Of a DNA stretch of 64,000 nt, positions 9,305-18,174 are shown piece by piece (the stretch's first letter is position 1; every line of letters begins with the position of its first letter). This DNA is from Burkholderia sp. Ax-1719 (GTDB lineage Bacteria > Pseudomonadota > Gammaproteobacteria > Burkholderiales > Burkholderiaceae), in assembly GCF_011753055.1 (NCBI RefSeq), contig NZ_VWWJ01000026.1, positions 34,383 through 98,382 on the forward strand, given 5' to 3'. The notes beneath the pieces were generated by a model. The model was given only the letters and a program-made list of their open reading frames with translations, was not told the origin of the DNA and ran no database searches. The translations under genes were made by a program, and so were the position numbers.

Positions 9305-10324
9305 ATGACCAGCTTTCGCATCGTTCAACCCGAGATCAAGGAGCACGGTTGCGGCGTGTCGGATCACTCCGGCGTGCTCGTGCGGCTATTGCGCGAGCGC
9401 GAGCGGGAGGCGCAACGCTACGCGGTGCCCAACCGCGCTGCCGCGCGCACCGTCCCCGTAGTGGCGGGCGATGTGTGGATCCTGCAACTGTCTATCTATG
9501 GCTTTAGCCGCAAAGGCGTGCCGTTGTGGCTGCCGGCTTTCGTCGATGCGGCGCGCGCGCGCGGCGTGAAGGTGGTGGTCTACTTTCACGAGCTTTGGGT
9601 ACTGGTCGCACGCGGTTTATCGAGCGCGTACTGGCTCGCGCCGATGCAGCGGCGTATCTGCGAACGCATTGCCGAACTCGCGGATTACGCGTTCTTCAAT
9701 ACCGATTGGGCCTATACATGGGGCGTCGAACGTTTGGGCGAGCGCGCGATCTACGCGCCCACCTTCTCCAACGTGGGTGAACCCGAGGCGGTGAACGCCT
9801 GGCGCGATCGCGAGGATGTGGCGGTGGTGTTCGGCTCGGCGCGTACGCGGGAAGAGATTTATCGCGAAGCCTTGCCCGCGCTGACGGAGCAACTGGGACG
9901 CGGGCACATCGAGCGCGTGATCGACATCGGCAGCGGCGGCGCGTGGCTCGACACCGTGGCGCAGGCGTTCATGCCCTGGCCTTTCGAAGCGACAGGCCCG
10001 CTGCCATCCGAAGCGATTTCGCAACGCCTGATGCGTGCGAAGTGGGGCTTGTTCAACACGCCGTGGGGCCAGGCGTCGAAATCCAGCGTGTATGCGGCGT
10101 ACGCATGCCACGGTGTGGCGCCCGTGTCGATCTTCGACGGTGTGGGCAACTATCCGGTGCCGACGAATTATCCCCTGCCGGAGCGGCATTTCCTCACGCG
10201 CAACGCGTTTCGCGAAGCGGGCGATGCGCTCGATACGACTTCTGCGGCGATTGGCGCACGCGTCTTCGCCGAGCATGCGCGCAGCGCCCAACTGATCGAA
10301 AAGATCGTGGAGATAACCTCATGA
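9305..10324 (+). CDS. Putative glycosyltransferase, divergent GT-B type
   Basis: A 339-residue cytosolic protein in the middle of the glycosyltransferase run, overlapping the next transferase by ATGA. An N-terminal half with repeated hydrophobic strands (WILQLSIYGF, KVVVYFHELW) resembles the acceptor half of GT-B enzymes. The C-terminal half has a short GxxSK-like region (WGQASKSSVYAAYACHG) where retaining GT4 enzymes normally carry the EX7E pair, and a clear EX7E is missing. It is annotated as a glycosyltransferase by position and fold impression only, with donor and linkage unknown. The start at 9305 has no strong ribosome site and may be coupled to fcl, 20 bases upstream. Confidence 0.6.
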   Translation: MTSFRIVQPEIKEHGCGVSDHSGVLVRLLREREREAQRYAVPNRAAARTVPVVAGDVWILQLSIYGFSRKGVPLWLPAFVDAARARGVKVVVYFHELWVLVARGLSSAYWLAPMQRRICERIAELADYAFFNTDWAYTWGVERLGERAIYAPTFSNVGEPEAVNAWRDREDVAVVFGSARTREEIYREALPALTEQLGRGHIERVIDIGSGGAWLDTVAQAFMPWPFEATGPLPSEAISQRLMRAKWGLFNTPWGQASKSSVYAAYACHGVAPVSIFDGVGNYPVPTNYPLPERHFLTRNAFREAGDALDTTSAAIGARVFAEHARSAQLIEKIVEITS

Positions 10325-11535
10325 ACGGTGCAGCGGTTGGCGGCGCGCGGCGCAACAAGACAGTCGCGGTGTTTCATCCGGGCTTGCAGCATTCGCATCA
10401 GCTTGCCTGGGGGCTTTACGAGCGCGGCATGCTGCAGACGTTCTGGTCCGGCGTGCCCGTGCAATGCGTGGATGACAAGCCGCCCGCCTATATACCCGCG
10501 CAGTGGCGCAAGAAGATACGCAGCACCGCCGTTCCGCAGGCGCTGCGACGCCATCCCATGTGGTGGCAGATGCTGCTGCGCGCGCGCTCGCTCGCGCGTA
10601 CCGCGCCAACGCGCCACGACTACGCGCATCGCGTATTTCACTGGTTCGACTGGTGGGTCGCGCAACAGGTGCGCGCGTTAAAGCCTGCCGCTGTGGTCGG
10701 CTATGAAAATTCGGCATGGCATACCTTCAAGGCCGCGCGCGAAGTGGGCGCGACCTGCATCCTCGACGCGCCTTCGCTGCATCATGAAGATGCGAAGCGC
10801 CTGATCGAGGTCCCCTCGAACGGCTATATCGACGAGATCAATCGCCGCAAGGACGAAGAAGTGCAGCTGGCCGATCTCGTCATTACCTGCTCGGATATGG
10901 CGCGCGAATCGTATCTGCGCGCGGGCGTGGACGAACGTAAGGTGCGTTCGGTGCTGCTGGGCGCGGAGCTGCCGGCGGGCGTTGCGCGGCGCTCCGAAAC
11001 GGCGCGACCCGTGCAGTTCATCTTTGCGGGCACGCTATCTTCGCGCAAGTCGATCGATCTGATTCTCGATGCGTTCGCACGCCTGAATACCGAACGTCAT
11101 TGCGCCGATCTCACGCTCGTGGGTGGCAGCGAGGAGCCGCAATGGCTCACGCTCGCGAAGCAGGTGCCGCATGTGCGCTGCCTCGCGGGCGTGCCGCAGA
11201 AAGAGCTTTACGCCTTGTTTGCCGACGCCGATTGTCTGCTGCTGCCTTCGCGCTTCGACGCTTTCGGCATGGTCGTGGTGGAAGCGATGGCGACCGGCAC
11301 GCCGGCAATCGTTTCGACGATGACGGGCGCACGCGAAGTCATCTCGCGTTTTCCCGGTAGCGGCTGGGTGGTCGAGCCGACCGAAGAGGCGATCTATCAA
11401 TCGATGCGCGAGAAAGTCACGAACCGCGCTTCGATACGCGAGGCGTCGGAGAGTTCACTCGCGGCCTCACGCTATTTCACGTGGCGCGCGTATCGCGGAC
11501 GCGTCGCGGACCTGATCGCCGAAACGCTGGAGTAG
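10321..11535 (+). CDS. Glycosyltransferase, GT4 family
   Basis: A 404-residue GT-B transferase that would add one sugar to the lipid-linked repeat unit at the inner face of the membrane. The C-terminal Glycos_transf_1 domain shows FIFAGTLSSRKSIDLILDAF (the donor-binding strand and K) and PSRFDAFGMVVVEAM, where the EX7E pair is present as D...E. The start at 10321 overlaps the stop of the preceding transferase by ATGA, indicating coupling. The N-terminal domain (HPGLQHSHQLAWGLYERG) is the acceptor half. The sugar transferred cannot be told from sequence alone. Confidence 0.85.
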   Translation: MNGAAVGGARRNKTVAVFHPGLQHSHQLAWGLYERGMLQTFWSGVPVQCVDDKPPAYIPAQWRKKIRSTAVPQALRRHPMWWQMLLRARSLARTAPTRHDYAHRVFHWFDWWVAQQVRALKPAAVVGYENSAWHTFKAAREVGATCILDAPSLHHEDAKRLIEVPSNGYIDEINRRKDEEVQLADLVITCSDMARESYLRAGVDERKVRSVLLGAELPAGVARRSETARPVQFIFAGTLSSRKSIDLILDAFARLNTERHCADLTLVGGSEEPQWLTLAKQVPHVRCLAGVPQKELYALFADADCLLLPSRFDAFGMVVVEAMATGTPAIVSTMTGAREVISRFPGSGWVVEPTEEAIYQSMREKVTNRASIREASESSLAASRYFTWRAYRGRVADLIAETLE

Positions 11536-11538
11536 CCG

Positions 11539-12894
11539 ATGCGCCTGCCTATGCCCTATGCGAATGCCGTGGTGCGCGAGCCGCTGCGCTTCGATTTCAT
11601 GCTCGTGCTGACCGTGATCCTCGTGACGGTGTTCGAAGGTGCGGTGCGCAAATGGATTGCGCCCGGTCTGACGAGCCCGTTGCTGCTTTGCCGTGACGCT
11701 GCCGCGTTTGTACTGGTGATGCGCTGTGCGCTGCGTGGCCGCTTCGCAGCGATGCCATTTGCGACCCAATGCCTGCTGGCGTGGACCTTCGTGGTGGCGG
11801 GCTGGGGGCTGTTCCAGATCATCGTGCTGCAAGGGCCGATCGTGTTGTTCCTGCTGGGTCTGCGCTTCTGGCTGCTGTACTTCTGGATGGCGCTGGCGAT
11901 CGCCTGCACGCTCACGAATGCGGAAGTCGTGCGCGTGATGCGCCTCATGATCGTGCTGGGCATCGTCATGACGCCGCTGGTGATGCTGCAACATTTTCTG
12001 CCGCCTTCATCGCCGCTCAACGTGCAGCCCGATACCGACGAAGACGCCATCTTTCGCGTGAGTGCCGATATCGTGCGCGTGAGCGGCACCTTCACGTTCA
12101 CGATGGGCTTTGCGTGCTTCATCGCGGTGGTTTCGCCGCTTGCGATCAGCACGACATGGCAGGGCATTCGTTTGTACCGGCACGGCTGGCTCGCGGTGGT
12201 GGCGTTTATTGCCGTGGCGATTTCCACGCTGGTGAGCGGCTCGCGCGCATCGATCATGTTCTTCGGCGGCCTGCTCGCGATGCAGACGCTTGCGGGCTTT
12301 GGCGCGGCGAAAACGGGCAAGGCGCTGATGCAGTCGATTGCGCGCACGGTGCTGGCCGTGGTGGCGCTCGTGGTGACGCTCGGACTCTTTAGCGATGCGC
12401 TGGTCGCCACCCAGGAGCGCTTTCAGACCGCGGCCGCCGATGAAGACGTGATCGGCCGTATCGAAACCGAATTGCTGGGCGAACCGGCAGCGCGCAAGGA
12501 AATGACCTTCGTGGGGCACGGGCTGGGCGCGGGCACCAATGCGGGATCGGTGCTGCTGACCGGCGAGAACGCATTCGAACTGGCCGAGTCCGAACCCGCG
12601 CGTGTGCTGCTGGAAATGGGCGTGGTGGGCTTTGCGTGGCTGCTCGCGAAGTGCCTGATATTCGCGGTGGGCATGTCGCGTAGCCTCGTGCGGCTCGTGC
12701 GTTGCAGCGAGACCTTGCCGCTGCTGATGTGGGCGACGACGGCATACGGCATGTCGTCGTGGCCGGTGAGCGGGCAGGTGAGCGCGAACGCGTTCGGCTA
12801 CATCGCGTTGGGGCTGGCGCTGTGCTCGACGAGAGACTTGCCGGTGACGTTGCCGCTCAACGAACCGGTGCTCAACTGGGGAGCGCGTTCATGA
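11539..12894 (+). CDS. wzy: Polysaccharide polymerase (Wzy / O-antigen ligase family)
   Basis: A polytopic inner-membrane protein of 451 residues with about eleven hydrophobic stretches and one long periplasmic loop between residues roughly 280 and 345. This layout is typical of Wzy polymerases and O-antigen ligase-like proteins. It would join flipped repeat units in the periplasm. It is the only such protein in the locus, which also holds wzx, wza and wzc, so the Wzy role is the economical reading. It starts three bases after the upstream glycosyltransferase and overlaps the next one by ATGA. Wzy sequences diverge fast, so the call rests on topology and context. Confidence 0.85.
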   Translation: MRLPMPYANAVVREPLRFDFMLVLTVILVTVFEGAVRKWIAPGLTSPLLLCRDAAAFVLVMRCALRGRFAAMPFATQCLLAWTFVVAGWGLFQIIVLQGPIVLFLLGLRFWLLYFWMALAIACTLTNAEVVRVMRLMIVLGIVMTPLVMLQHFLPPSSPLNVQPDTDEDAIFRVSADIVRVSGTFTFTMGFACFIAVVSPLAISTTWQGIRLYRHGWLAVVAFIAVAISTLVSGSRASIMFFGGLLAMQTLAGFGAAKTGKALMQSIARTVLAVVALVVTLGLFSDALVATQERFQTAAADEDVIGRIETELLGEPAARKEMTFVGHGLGAGTNAGSVLLTGENAFELAESEPARVLLEMGVVGFAWLLAKCLIFAVGMSRSLVRLVRCSETLPLLMWATTAYGMSSWPVSGQVSANAFGYIALGLALCSTRDLPVTLPLNEPVLNWGARS

Positions 12895-14042
12895 AACTGC
12901 TGCTGGTAGGCAACTATCCCGCCGATGGCCAGAAGAGCATGCTCGCCTACGCGCAGATGCTCCTGAGCGGGCTGCGCGCCGCGGGCGTGGACGTGGAGTT
13001 CATTGCGCCGCGCGCCGTGCTGTTGCGCGCGAATGCGTCGGAAGAGGGGCTCGCGAAGTGGATCGGCTATATCGACAAGTTCGTGATTTTTCCGTTTTCC
13101 CTCGCGCGTGCGGCACGTCGCGTCGATCGCACGCATGTCTGCGACCACTCGAACGGCATGTACCTGTTCTGGTTGCCGCGCGAGCGCAGCAGTATCACCT
13201 GCCATGACGTGATTGCGATTCAGGCGGCGCGCGGGCTGGTCGATGGCTGGCGTACGCGTTTTACGGGCAAGGTGCTGCAGGCGCTGAATTTTCACGGCAT
13301 GGCGCGCGCGCGTCGCATCGTTTGCGTGTCGGATCTCACGCGCGCGCATCTGCTGGATCTGAGTGAGGATTTCGCTGAGCGTTCGTTTGTCGTGCGCAAC
13401 GCGCTGCACAGCGCCTTTCATCCCGATGCAGGCTGGCGCGCTACGCTCGCCGCGAACGGCTACGCAGCGCTGGGCGAGCGCCCGTATTTTCTGCATGTTG
13501 GCTCCGAGCATCCGCGCAAGAATCGTGTGGTCGTTACGCGCATCTTCGCGCATCTGCAGCGTCTGCCGCGTTTCGCGGATGCGCAACTGGTGTTCGTCGG
13601 CCCGCCGCCCAATTCCGCCATGCGCGAAGTCATTGCAACGGGCGGATTCGCGGCGCGCGTGCATTCGATCGAAGACGTGTCGCACGATCTGCTCGTGGCG
13701 CTTTATTCCGGTGCGCAAGCGATGATCTTTCCCTCGCTCAACGAAGGCTTCGGCTGGCCCGTGATCGAGGCGCAGGCGTGCGGTTGTCCGGTGTTTGCTT
13801 CGGGTATCGACCCATTGCCCGAAGTGGGCGGCGCGGCGGCTGTCTATTTCGATCCCGCCGAATCGGCGCGCGCAGCGGAACTGGTGGCCGCCGCGAACTT
13901 CGAGCGTATGACGCTGGCCGGGCTGGATAACGCAGCGCGTTTCAGCATCGAGGAGATGACCCGCCGGCTTATCGCGACGCTCGGCCTGCACGCAACGCGG
14001 TCTGCCGTTATCCATGAGGAATCCATAGGGACGCACGCATGA
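12891..14042 (+). CDS. Glycosyltransferase, GT4 family
   Basis: A 383-residue GT-B transferase. The start MKLLLVGNYPADGQ is a standard N-terminal strand-loop. The C-terminal half holds HVGSEHPRKNRVVV (donor phosphate binding) and PSLNEGFGWPVIEAQACGCPV, which contains the EX7E motif with both glutamates. It overlaps wzy upstream and the next glycosyltransferase downstream by four bases each, so the proteins are made in step. It probably adds a hexose or deoxyhexose to the repeat unit. The specific donor is not deducible. Confidence 0.88.
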   Translation: MKLLLVGNYPADGQKSMLAYAQMLLSGLRAAGVDVEFIAPRAVLLRANASEEGLAKWIGYIDKFVIFPFSLARAARRVDRTHVCDHSNGMYLFWLPRERSSITCHDVIAIQAARGLVDGWRTRFTGKVLQALNFHGMARARRIVCVSDLTRAHLLDLSEDFAERSFVVRNALHSAFHPDAGWRATLAANGYAALGERPYFLHVGSEHPRKNRVVVTRIFAHLQRLPRFADAQLVFVGPPPNSAMREVIATGGFAARVHSIEDVSHDLLVALYSGAQAMIFPSLNEGFGWPVIEAQACGCPVFASGIDPLPEVGGAAAVYFDPAESARAAELVAAANFERMTLAGLDNAARFSIEEMTRRLIATLGLHATRSAVIHEESIGTHA

Positions 14043-15190
14043 AGATATTGCACATTCTGCCTTCGACGAATCCCCAGTTGGGCGGCACGGTGGAAGCGGT
14101 GCGCCAGTCCGGTGCGTGGCTTTGCGCAGCAGGCCACACCGTCGACGTGCTGTCGCTCGACGATCCGGGCGAGGCGCATGTTGCGGCGTTCTCGCTGCCG
14201 GTGCATGCAATCGGGCCTTCGGCGGGGCACTATCGCTACAACTCGCGCCTTGTGCCGTGGCTGCGTGCGAATGCGCAGCGTTACGACGCGGTCATCATCA
14301 ACGGGCTGTGGCAATACCACAGCTTTGGCGCATGGCGCGCGCTACGGCGCTCGCGCGTGCCGTATTTCGTGTTCACGCACGGCATGCTCGATCCGTGGTT
14401 CAAGCGCACCTATCCGCTCAAGCATCTGAAGAAGTGGCTTTATTGGCCGTGGTCCGAGTACCGGTTGCTCAGAGATGCCAGCGCCGTGCTGTTTACCAGC
14501 GAAGAAGAACGTCTGCTCTCGCGCGATTCGTTCTGGTTGTATCGCGCGAAGGAGCACATCGTGCCGTGCGGAACCGCCAGTCCGCCTGCGCAAGGCGAAT
14601 CGCTGCGCGATACGTTCTTCGCGCGCCATCCGCAATTGCGCGGCAAGCGTCTGATGCTGTTCCTGAGTCGCGTGCACCCGAAGAAGGGCTGTGATCTTCT
14701 GATCGAGGCATTTGCGCGTCGCGCGCAGGCGCATCCTGACTGGCAACTCGTGGTGGCCGGACCCGAAAGCGGCAACCTGGGCGAGCGCCTGCGCGCACGC
14801 GCGAGCGAACTGGGCCTGAGCGAGCGCATTACGTGGACCGGCATGCTCGAAGGCAATGACAAATGGGCCGCGTTCTACGCGAGCGATGTGTTCGTGCTGC
14901 CATCGCATCAGGAGAATTTCGGCATTGTGATTGCGGAAGCGCTGGCCTGCCAGTTGCCGGTGCTCATCACCAACAAGGTCAATATCTGGCGCGAGGTGCT
15001 GGAAAACGAGGCCGGTTTCGTCAGCGACGACACGGTGGATGGCGTCGAACATAGCCTCGACCGCTGGCTGCGTCTGAAACTGGGCGACAAGGAGCGCATG
15101 AAAGCGCGCGCGCAATCGCTCTACGAATCGCATTTCACGGTGAAGGCGATGGCGCATGGCCTGATCGACGCCGTCGAGCGCTTCGCCTGA
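14039..15190 (+). CDS. Glycosyltransferase, GT4 family
   Basis: A 383-residue GT-B enzyme. The N-terminus carries a GGT loop (LGGTVEAVRQSG) common in group 1 transferases. The C-terminal domain has FLSRVHPKKGCDLLIEAF and PSHQENFGIVIAEALACQLPV, with both EX7E glutamates. It is translationally coupled (ATGA) to the preceding transferase. In colanic-acid-like loci the equivalent position is held by WcaI/WcaC-type enzymes, but similarity at this level does not define the substrate. It is the last transferase of the first arm, followed by an acetyltransferase 18 bases on. Confidence 0.88.
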   Translation: MKILHILPSTNPQLGGTVEAVRQSGAWLCAAGHTVDVLSLDDPGEAHVAAFSLPVHAIGPSAGHYRYNSRLVPWLRANAQRYDAVIINGLWQYHSFGAWRALRRSRVPYFVFTHGMLDPWFKRTYPLKHLKKWLYWPWSEYRLLRDASAVLFTSEEERLLSRDSFWLYRAKEHIVPCGTASPPAQGESLRDTFFARHPQLRGKRLMLFLSRVHPKKGCDLLIEAFARRAQAHPDWQLVVAGPESGNLGERLRARASELGLSERITWTGMLEGNDKWAAFYASDVFVLPSHQENFGIVIAEALACQLPVLITNKVNIWREVLENEAGFVSDDTVDGVEHSLDRWLRLKLGDKERMKARAQSLYESHFTVKAMAHGLIDAVERFA

Positions 15191-15207
15191 ACCCGACGGA
15201 GCGCGCC

Positions 15208-15762
15208 ATGTACCAGGATCTTTCGCAATTCAGCGTGCCGGCGGGTTTTCGCGGTCGCTCGAAATGGTTCGTGCAGTGCTGGTGGATAGCGCAGGCGCTG
15301 CTGTTCAAGCCCTCGCCGCAATTTGCCTATGGATTTCGCGCGTGGCTGCTGCGCCGCTTTGGCGCGAGCGTGGGGCGCAATACGGTGATTCGGCCTTCAG
15401 TGACGATCACGTATCCATGGAAGGTCAGCATTGGCGATTACGCCTGGATTGGCGATAACGCCGTGCTGTACAGCCTGGGCGAGATCGTCGTGGGCGATCA
15501 CGCGGTGGTTTCGCAGGGCTGTTATCTGTGCGCGGGCGACCACGATGCCACGCTGGAGAATTTTCCGATTCGCGCGCGCGATATCCGCGTGGCGGATCAG
15601 GCGTGGGTGGCGTCGGATGTATTCGTGGGGCCGGGCGTGACGATCGGCCGAGGGACGATCGTGGGCGCGCGCAGCAGCGTGTTCGGCGATATGCCCGAGG
15701 GCATGGTGTGTTTCGGCCATCCTTGCCAGCCGGTGCGGCGGCGCGTGCCGCAGCCGCAGTAA
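15208..15762 (+). CDS. wcaF: WcaF-type O-acetyltransferase (left-handed beta-helix)
   Basis: A 184-residue hexapeptide-repeat acetyltransferase resembling WcaF of colanic acid synthesis, which would O-acetylate a sugar of the repeat unit using acetyl-CoA. The LbH repeats run from about residue 60 to 170 (VGRNTVIRPSVTITYPW, IGDYAWIGDNAVLYSLG, GPGVTIGRGTIVGARSSVF). The loop GCYLCAGDHD has the His-Asp seen in this subfamily. GGAG precedes the start. It closes the first uninterrupted same-strand run. The next gene is on the opposite strand. Confidence 0.88.
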   Translation: MYQDLSQFSVPAGFRGRSKWFVQCWWIAQALLFKPSPQFAYGFRAWLLRRFGASVGRNTVIRPSVTITYPWKVSIGDYAWIGDNAVLYSLGEIVVGDHAVVSQGCYLCAGDHDATLENFPIRARDIRVADQAWVASDVFVGPGVTIGRGTIVGARSSVFGDMPEGMVCFGHPCQPVRRRVPQPQ

Positions 15763-15796
15763 TCGGGCAGTGGAGCGCGGCAGCGAAGCGCTGCGC

Positions 15797-16210
15797 TTAC
15801 CAGGGTGCCTTGTAGACGGCGCTGTTTGCACCGTTGGGATAGATGGACGACGGGAAGGGGGCGGGGAAGACTTCCGCGCCTTTCGTGGCGGAGGCCATGC
15901 GCGTTGGCGTCGAGCGGCGCAGCGCAACGCGCGTAGTCGACGTGGCGTCATCATCGCCGGAATCGCCCAAATGGGTGTCTTTCGGCACGCGAGGCAAGCC
16001 CAGGAGTTGTTGTTCGTTTTCGCGCGACGCGTCTTCGGTCGCAAGGCCGCTGTCGCTCGTGGGCGACGCAGTCTCAAGCGCGGGCGAGGCCGTAGCACCT
16101 GCCGTTTCCGCGTGAGCCGTGTTATCGCCCGAAGCGGCATATACATGCGCGCAGTTCAGCATGATGGCCGAGGCAGAAAGCAGCGCAATCGATAGAGTCG
16201 AGTTTTTCAT
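15797..16210 (-). CDS. Small secreted protein of unknown function
   Basis: A 137-residue protein with a clear Sec signal peptide (MKNSTLSIALLSASAIML, then CAHVYA as probable cleavage site). The mature part is Ala/Ser/Thr-rich and apparently disordered, ending in a tail with NGANSAVYKAPW. I recognise no domain. It is transcribed against the surrounding exopolysaccharide genes and splits them into two arms. Its start faces the start of the flippase gene, so the 105-base gap between them must hold divergent promoters. An envelope role linked to the polymer is possible but unsupported beyond location. Confidence 0.6.
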   Translation of the reverse strand: MKNSTLSIALLSASAIMLNCAHVYAASGDNTAHAETAGATASPALETASPTSDSGLATEDASRENEQQLLGLPRVPKDTHLGDSGDDDATSTTRVALRRSTPTRMASATKGAEVFPAPFPSSIYPNGANSAVYKAPW

Positions 16211-16315
16211 CGCAGTCCGAATTAAATAAAGTCAAACGTTGAGCGAAAGAATCCGAAGCCGATCGCCACGATTATAGGCATCGTCGGTCGGCAAACCAAA
16301 CCCTTTCCGGGAACG

Positions 16316-17644
16316 ATGGTCACGATGAGCACTCCACACAGCGAGACCTCTGGCGATGCGCACTATCTGGCCGATGACACCGTCCCCGCGCGCGCTGCGC
16401 GCAAGTCTGGCGGCCTGCCTGTTTTTGTAGCGAAGTTTCTCTCGCGCGAGGCGCTGGTGCAGGGCCTCAACTTCGTTGGCGGCATCTGTGTCGTGCGTGC
16501 GCTCACGGTGCACGAATACGCGTGGTACACCATCGCCATCACCATGCTGGGAGCAGGCGCCGTGTTGAGCGATATGGGCGTGAGCGCCGCGCTCATCAGT
16601 CTGGCTGGACGGTGGTGGCCCGATCGCCCCAAGGTGAACCGGATCTTCACGGTGGCGTACGAAGCACGCACGAAATTCTTTTTGCTGTTCGGCACGGCGG
16701 TATTCGCCGCGGGCTTCTTTCTGCTGCTGAGAGCGCAGGCTTCCTGGCTATGGGCCGCGGCGATCATGGCGTGCGTAGTGGCCGCCACCTTCTTCCAGCT
16801 CAATTTCAGCCTGCTTTCCGTGCTGCCGAAGCTCGAACAGAACCTCAAGGCGCTACAGCAGATCGCGATTTCAGGCGCGGCGTTGCGGCTGGTTCTGCTG
16901 GCCGCTTTGCTCCTTTCGGCCAATACGCTCACCGCATTGTGCGCGGCGCTGGTCGCCATGGCCTGGCAGGCGTGGGCGCTGCGTCGTCGTTATGACATCG
17001 CCGATCAGGACATGCAGTTCCCGCTCGATGACGTGCGCGCGGAGTTTTCGAAAGTCGCGCGTCGGCAGGCGCCGGCGTCGATCTACTTCTGCATTCAAGG
17101 CCAGCTCAACGTACTGTTGCTCGGCTATTTCGGCAGCGCCACGCAGGTTGCGCAACTGGGCGCGCTGGGGCGTATTTCGGCGCTGTTGATGGTGGCGCAG
17201 TCGGTGTTCTCCAGTATCGTCATGCCGCGTTTTGCCGTGCTGAAAGACAAGGCCGATATGAAGCGCAAGTACGTGCTCGCGCTGGCTGCGTTCCTGGCGC
17301 TGATCGCGGCGTTTCTCTGTGTGGCGTGGCTATTTCCTGGTGCGGTGTTGTCGGTGCTCGGCGGCCAGTATGCGGGGATGCACGGCGAATTGCTGCTGAT
17401 TCTCGGCTCCGCCGCGCTCTACGTGATTGAAGCGCTGATCTACTCGCTCAATATGGCGCGCGCGTGGATCACGCCTTCGTGGATTCAGGTGGTCGTCACG
17501 TTAGCGTTTCAGGCCGTATTGCTCGGCTTCATGCCGATCGACACGATTGCGCGCGTCGTGATCTTTTCGTCGATCAGCCCGGTGGTGTCGATCGCCGTTT
17601 ATCTGGCTTCGGCCGTGCTTCATTTCGGCAGGATGGAAGGATGA
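16316..17644 (+). CDS. wzx: Polysaccharide flippase (Wzx family)
   Basis: A polytopic inner-membrane protein of about 442 residues with 12 or so hydrophobic segments, of the MATE/polysaccharide-synthesis superfamily. It would flip undecaprenyl-linked repeat units to the periplasm for Wzy. The N-terminal 30 residues are polar and precede FLSREALVQGLNFVGGICVV, the usual first helix. Two in-frame starts exist (16316 and 16325); the first has GGGA just upstream. It opens the second arm of the locus and overlaps the next acetyltransferase gene by ATGA. Confidence 0.88.
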   Translation: MVTMSTPHSETSGDAHYLADDTVPARAARKSGGLPVFVAKFLSREALVQGLNFVGGICVVRALTVHEYAWYTIAITMLGAGAVLSDMGVSAALISLAGRWWPDRPKVNRIFTVAYEARTKFFLLFGTAVFAAGFFLLLRAQASWLWAAAIMACVVAATFFQLNFSLLSVLPKLEQNLKALQQIAISGAALRLVLLAALLLSANTLTALCAALVAMAWQAWALRRRYDIADQDMQFPLDDVRAEFSKVARRQAPASIYFCIQGQLNVLLLGYFGSATQVAQLGALGRISALLMVAQSVFSSIVMPRFAVLKDKADMKRKYVLALAAFLALIAAFLCVAWLFPGAVLSVLGGQYAGMHGELLLILGSAALYVIEALIYSLNMARAWITPSWIQVVVTLAFQAVLLGFMPIDTIARVVIFSSISPVVSIAVYLASAVLHFGRMEG

Positions 17645-18174
17645 AAACCGTCTTCAGCAGACTGCTTGTTTACATCAATAATTTCCTGGCGAACCGTTTC
17701 CCCTGGCATGCCGTGCGACGCATCTGGTATCGCAATGTCATGGGTTTCAGCGTCGCGCCCAGTTCGTCGATCCTGATGGGCGTCACCTTCGATGCGCGGC
17801 GCGGCTTTGCGATGGGTGCTAATTCCGTCGTCAAAGAAGAAGCGCGCCTCGATACGCGCGGCGGCATCGTGCTCGGGTGCCATGTATCGATCAGTTCGCG
17901 CGCGACGATTCTCACCGCCTCGCGCGATCCGGGCAGGGCGGGCCTGGCGGGCTACGAACGCGGTGTGGTGATTGGCGACTACGCGTGGATCGGCCTGAAT
18001 GCGCTCATCATGCCGGGCGTGATGATCGGCGAGGGCGCCGTGGTGGCGGCGGGCGCGGTGGTGACGGCATCGGTTGAACCGTATGCGATCGTGGCGGGCG
18101 TGCCCGCGCGCGCAATCGGGCGGCGCTACGATCAGCTCGATGGCGGCGCGCGTCACCGGCAGCTTTTCAAATGA
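17641..18174 (+). CDS. Hexapeptide-repeat acyltransferase
   Basis: A 177-residue left-handed beta-helix transferase. The N-terminal part is basic and amphipathic (LLVYINNFLANRFPWHAVRRIWYR). The repeats include FAMGANSVVKEEARLD, GIVLGCHVSISSRATIL and IGDYAWIGLNALIMPGVMIGEG. It ends in the family signature PYAIVAGVPARAIGRR, the acetyl-CoA-binding turn. It probably adds an acetyl group to the repeat unit or its lipid-linked form. It overlaps wzx upstream and the large beta-propeller gene downstream, each by four bases, so the three are one translational unit. Confidence 0.85.
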   Translation: MKTVFSRLLVYINNFLANRFPWHAVRRIWYRNVMGFSVAPSSSILMGVTFDARRGFAMGANSVVKEEARLDTRGGIVLGCHVSISSRATILTASRDPGRAGLAGYERGVVIGDYAWIGLNALIMPGVMIGEGAVVAAGAVVTASVEPYAIVAGVPARAIGRRYDQLDGGARHRQLFK

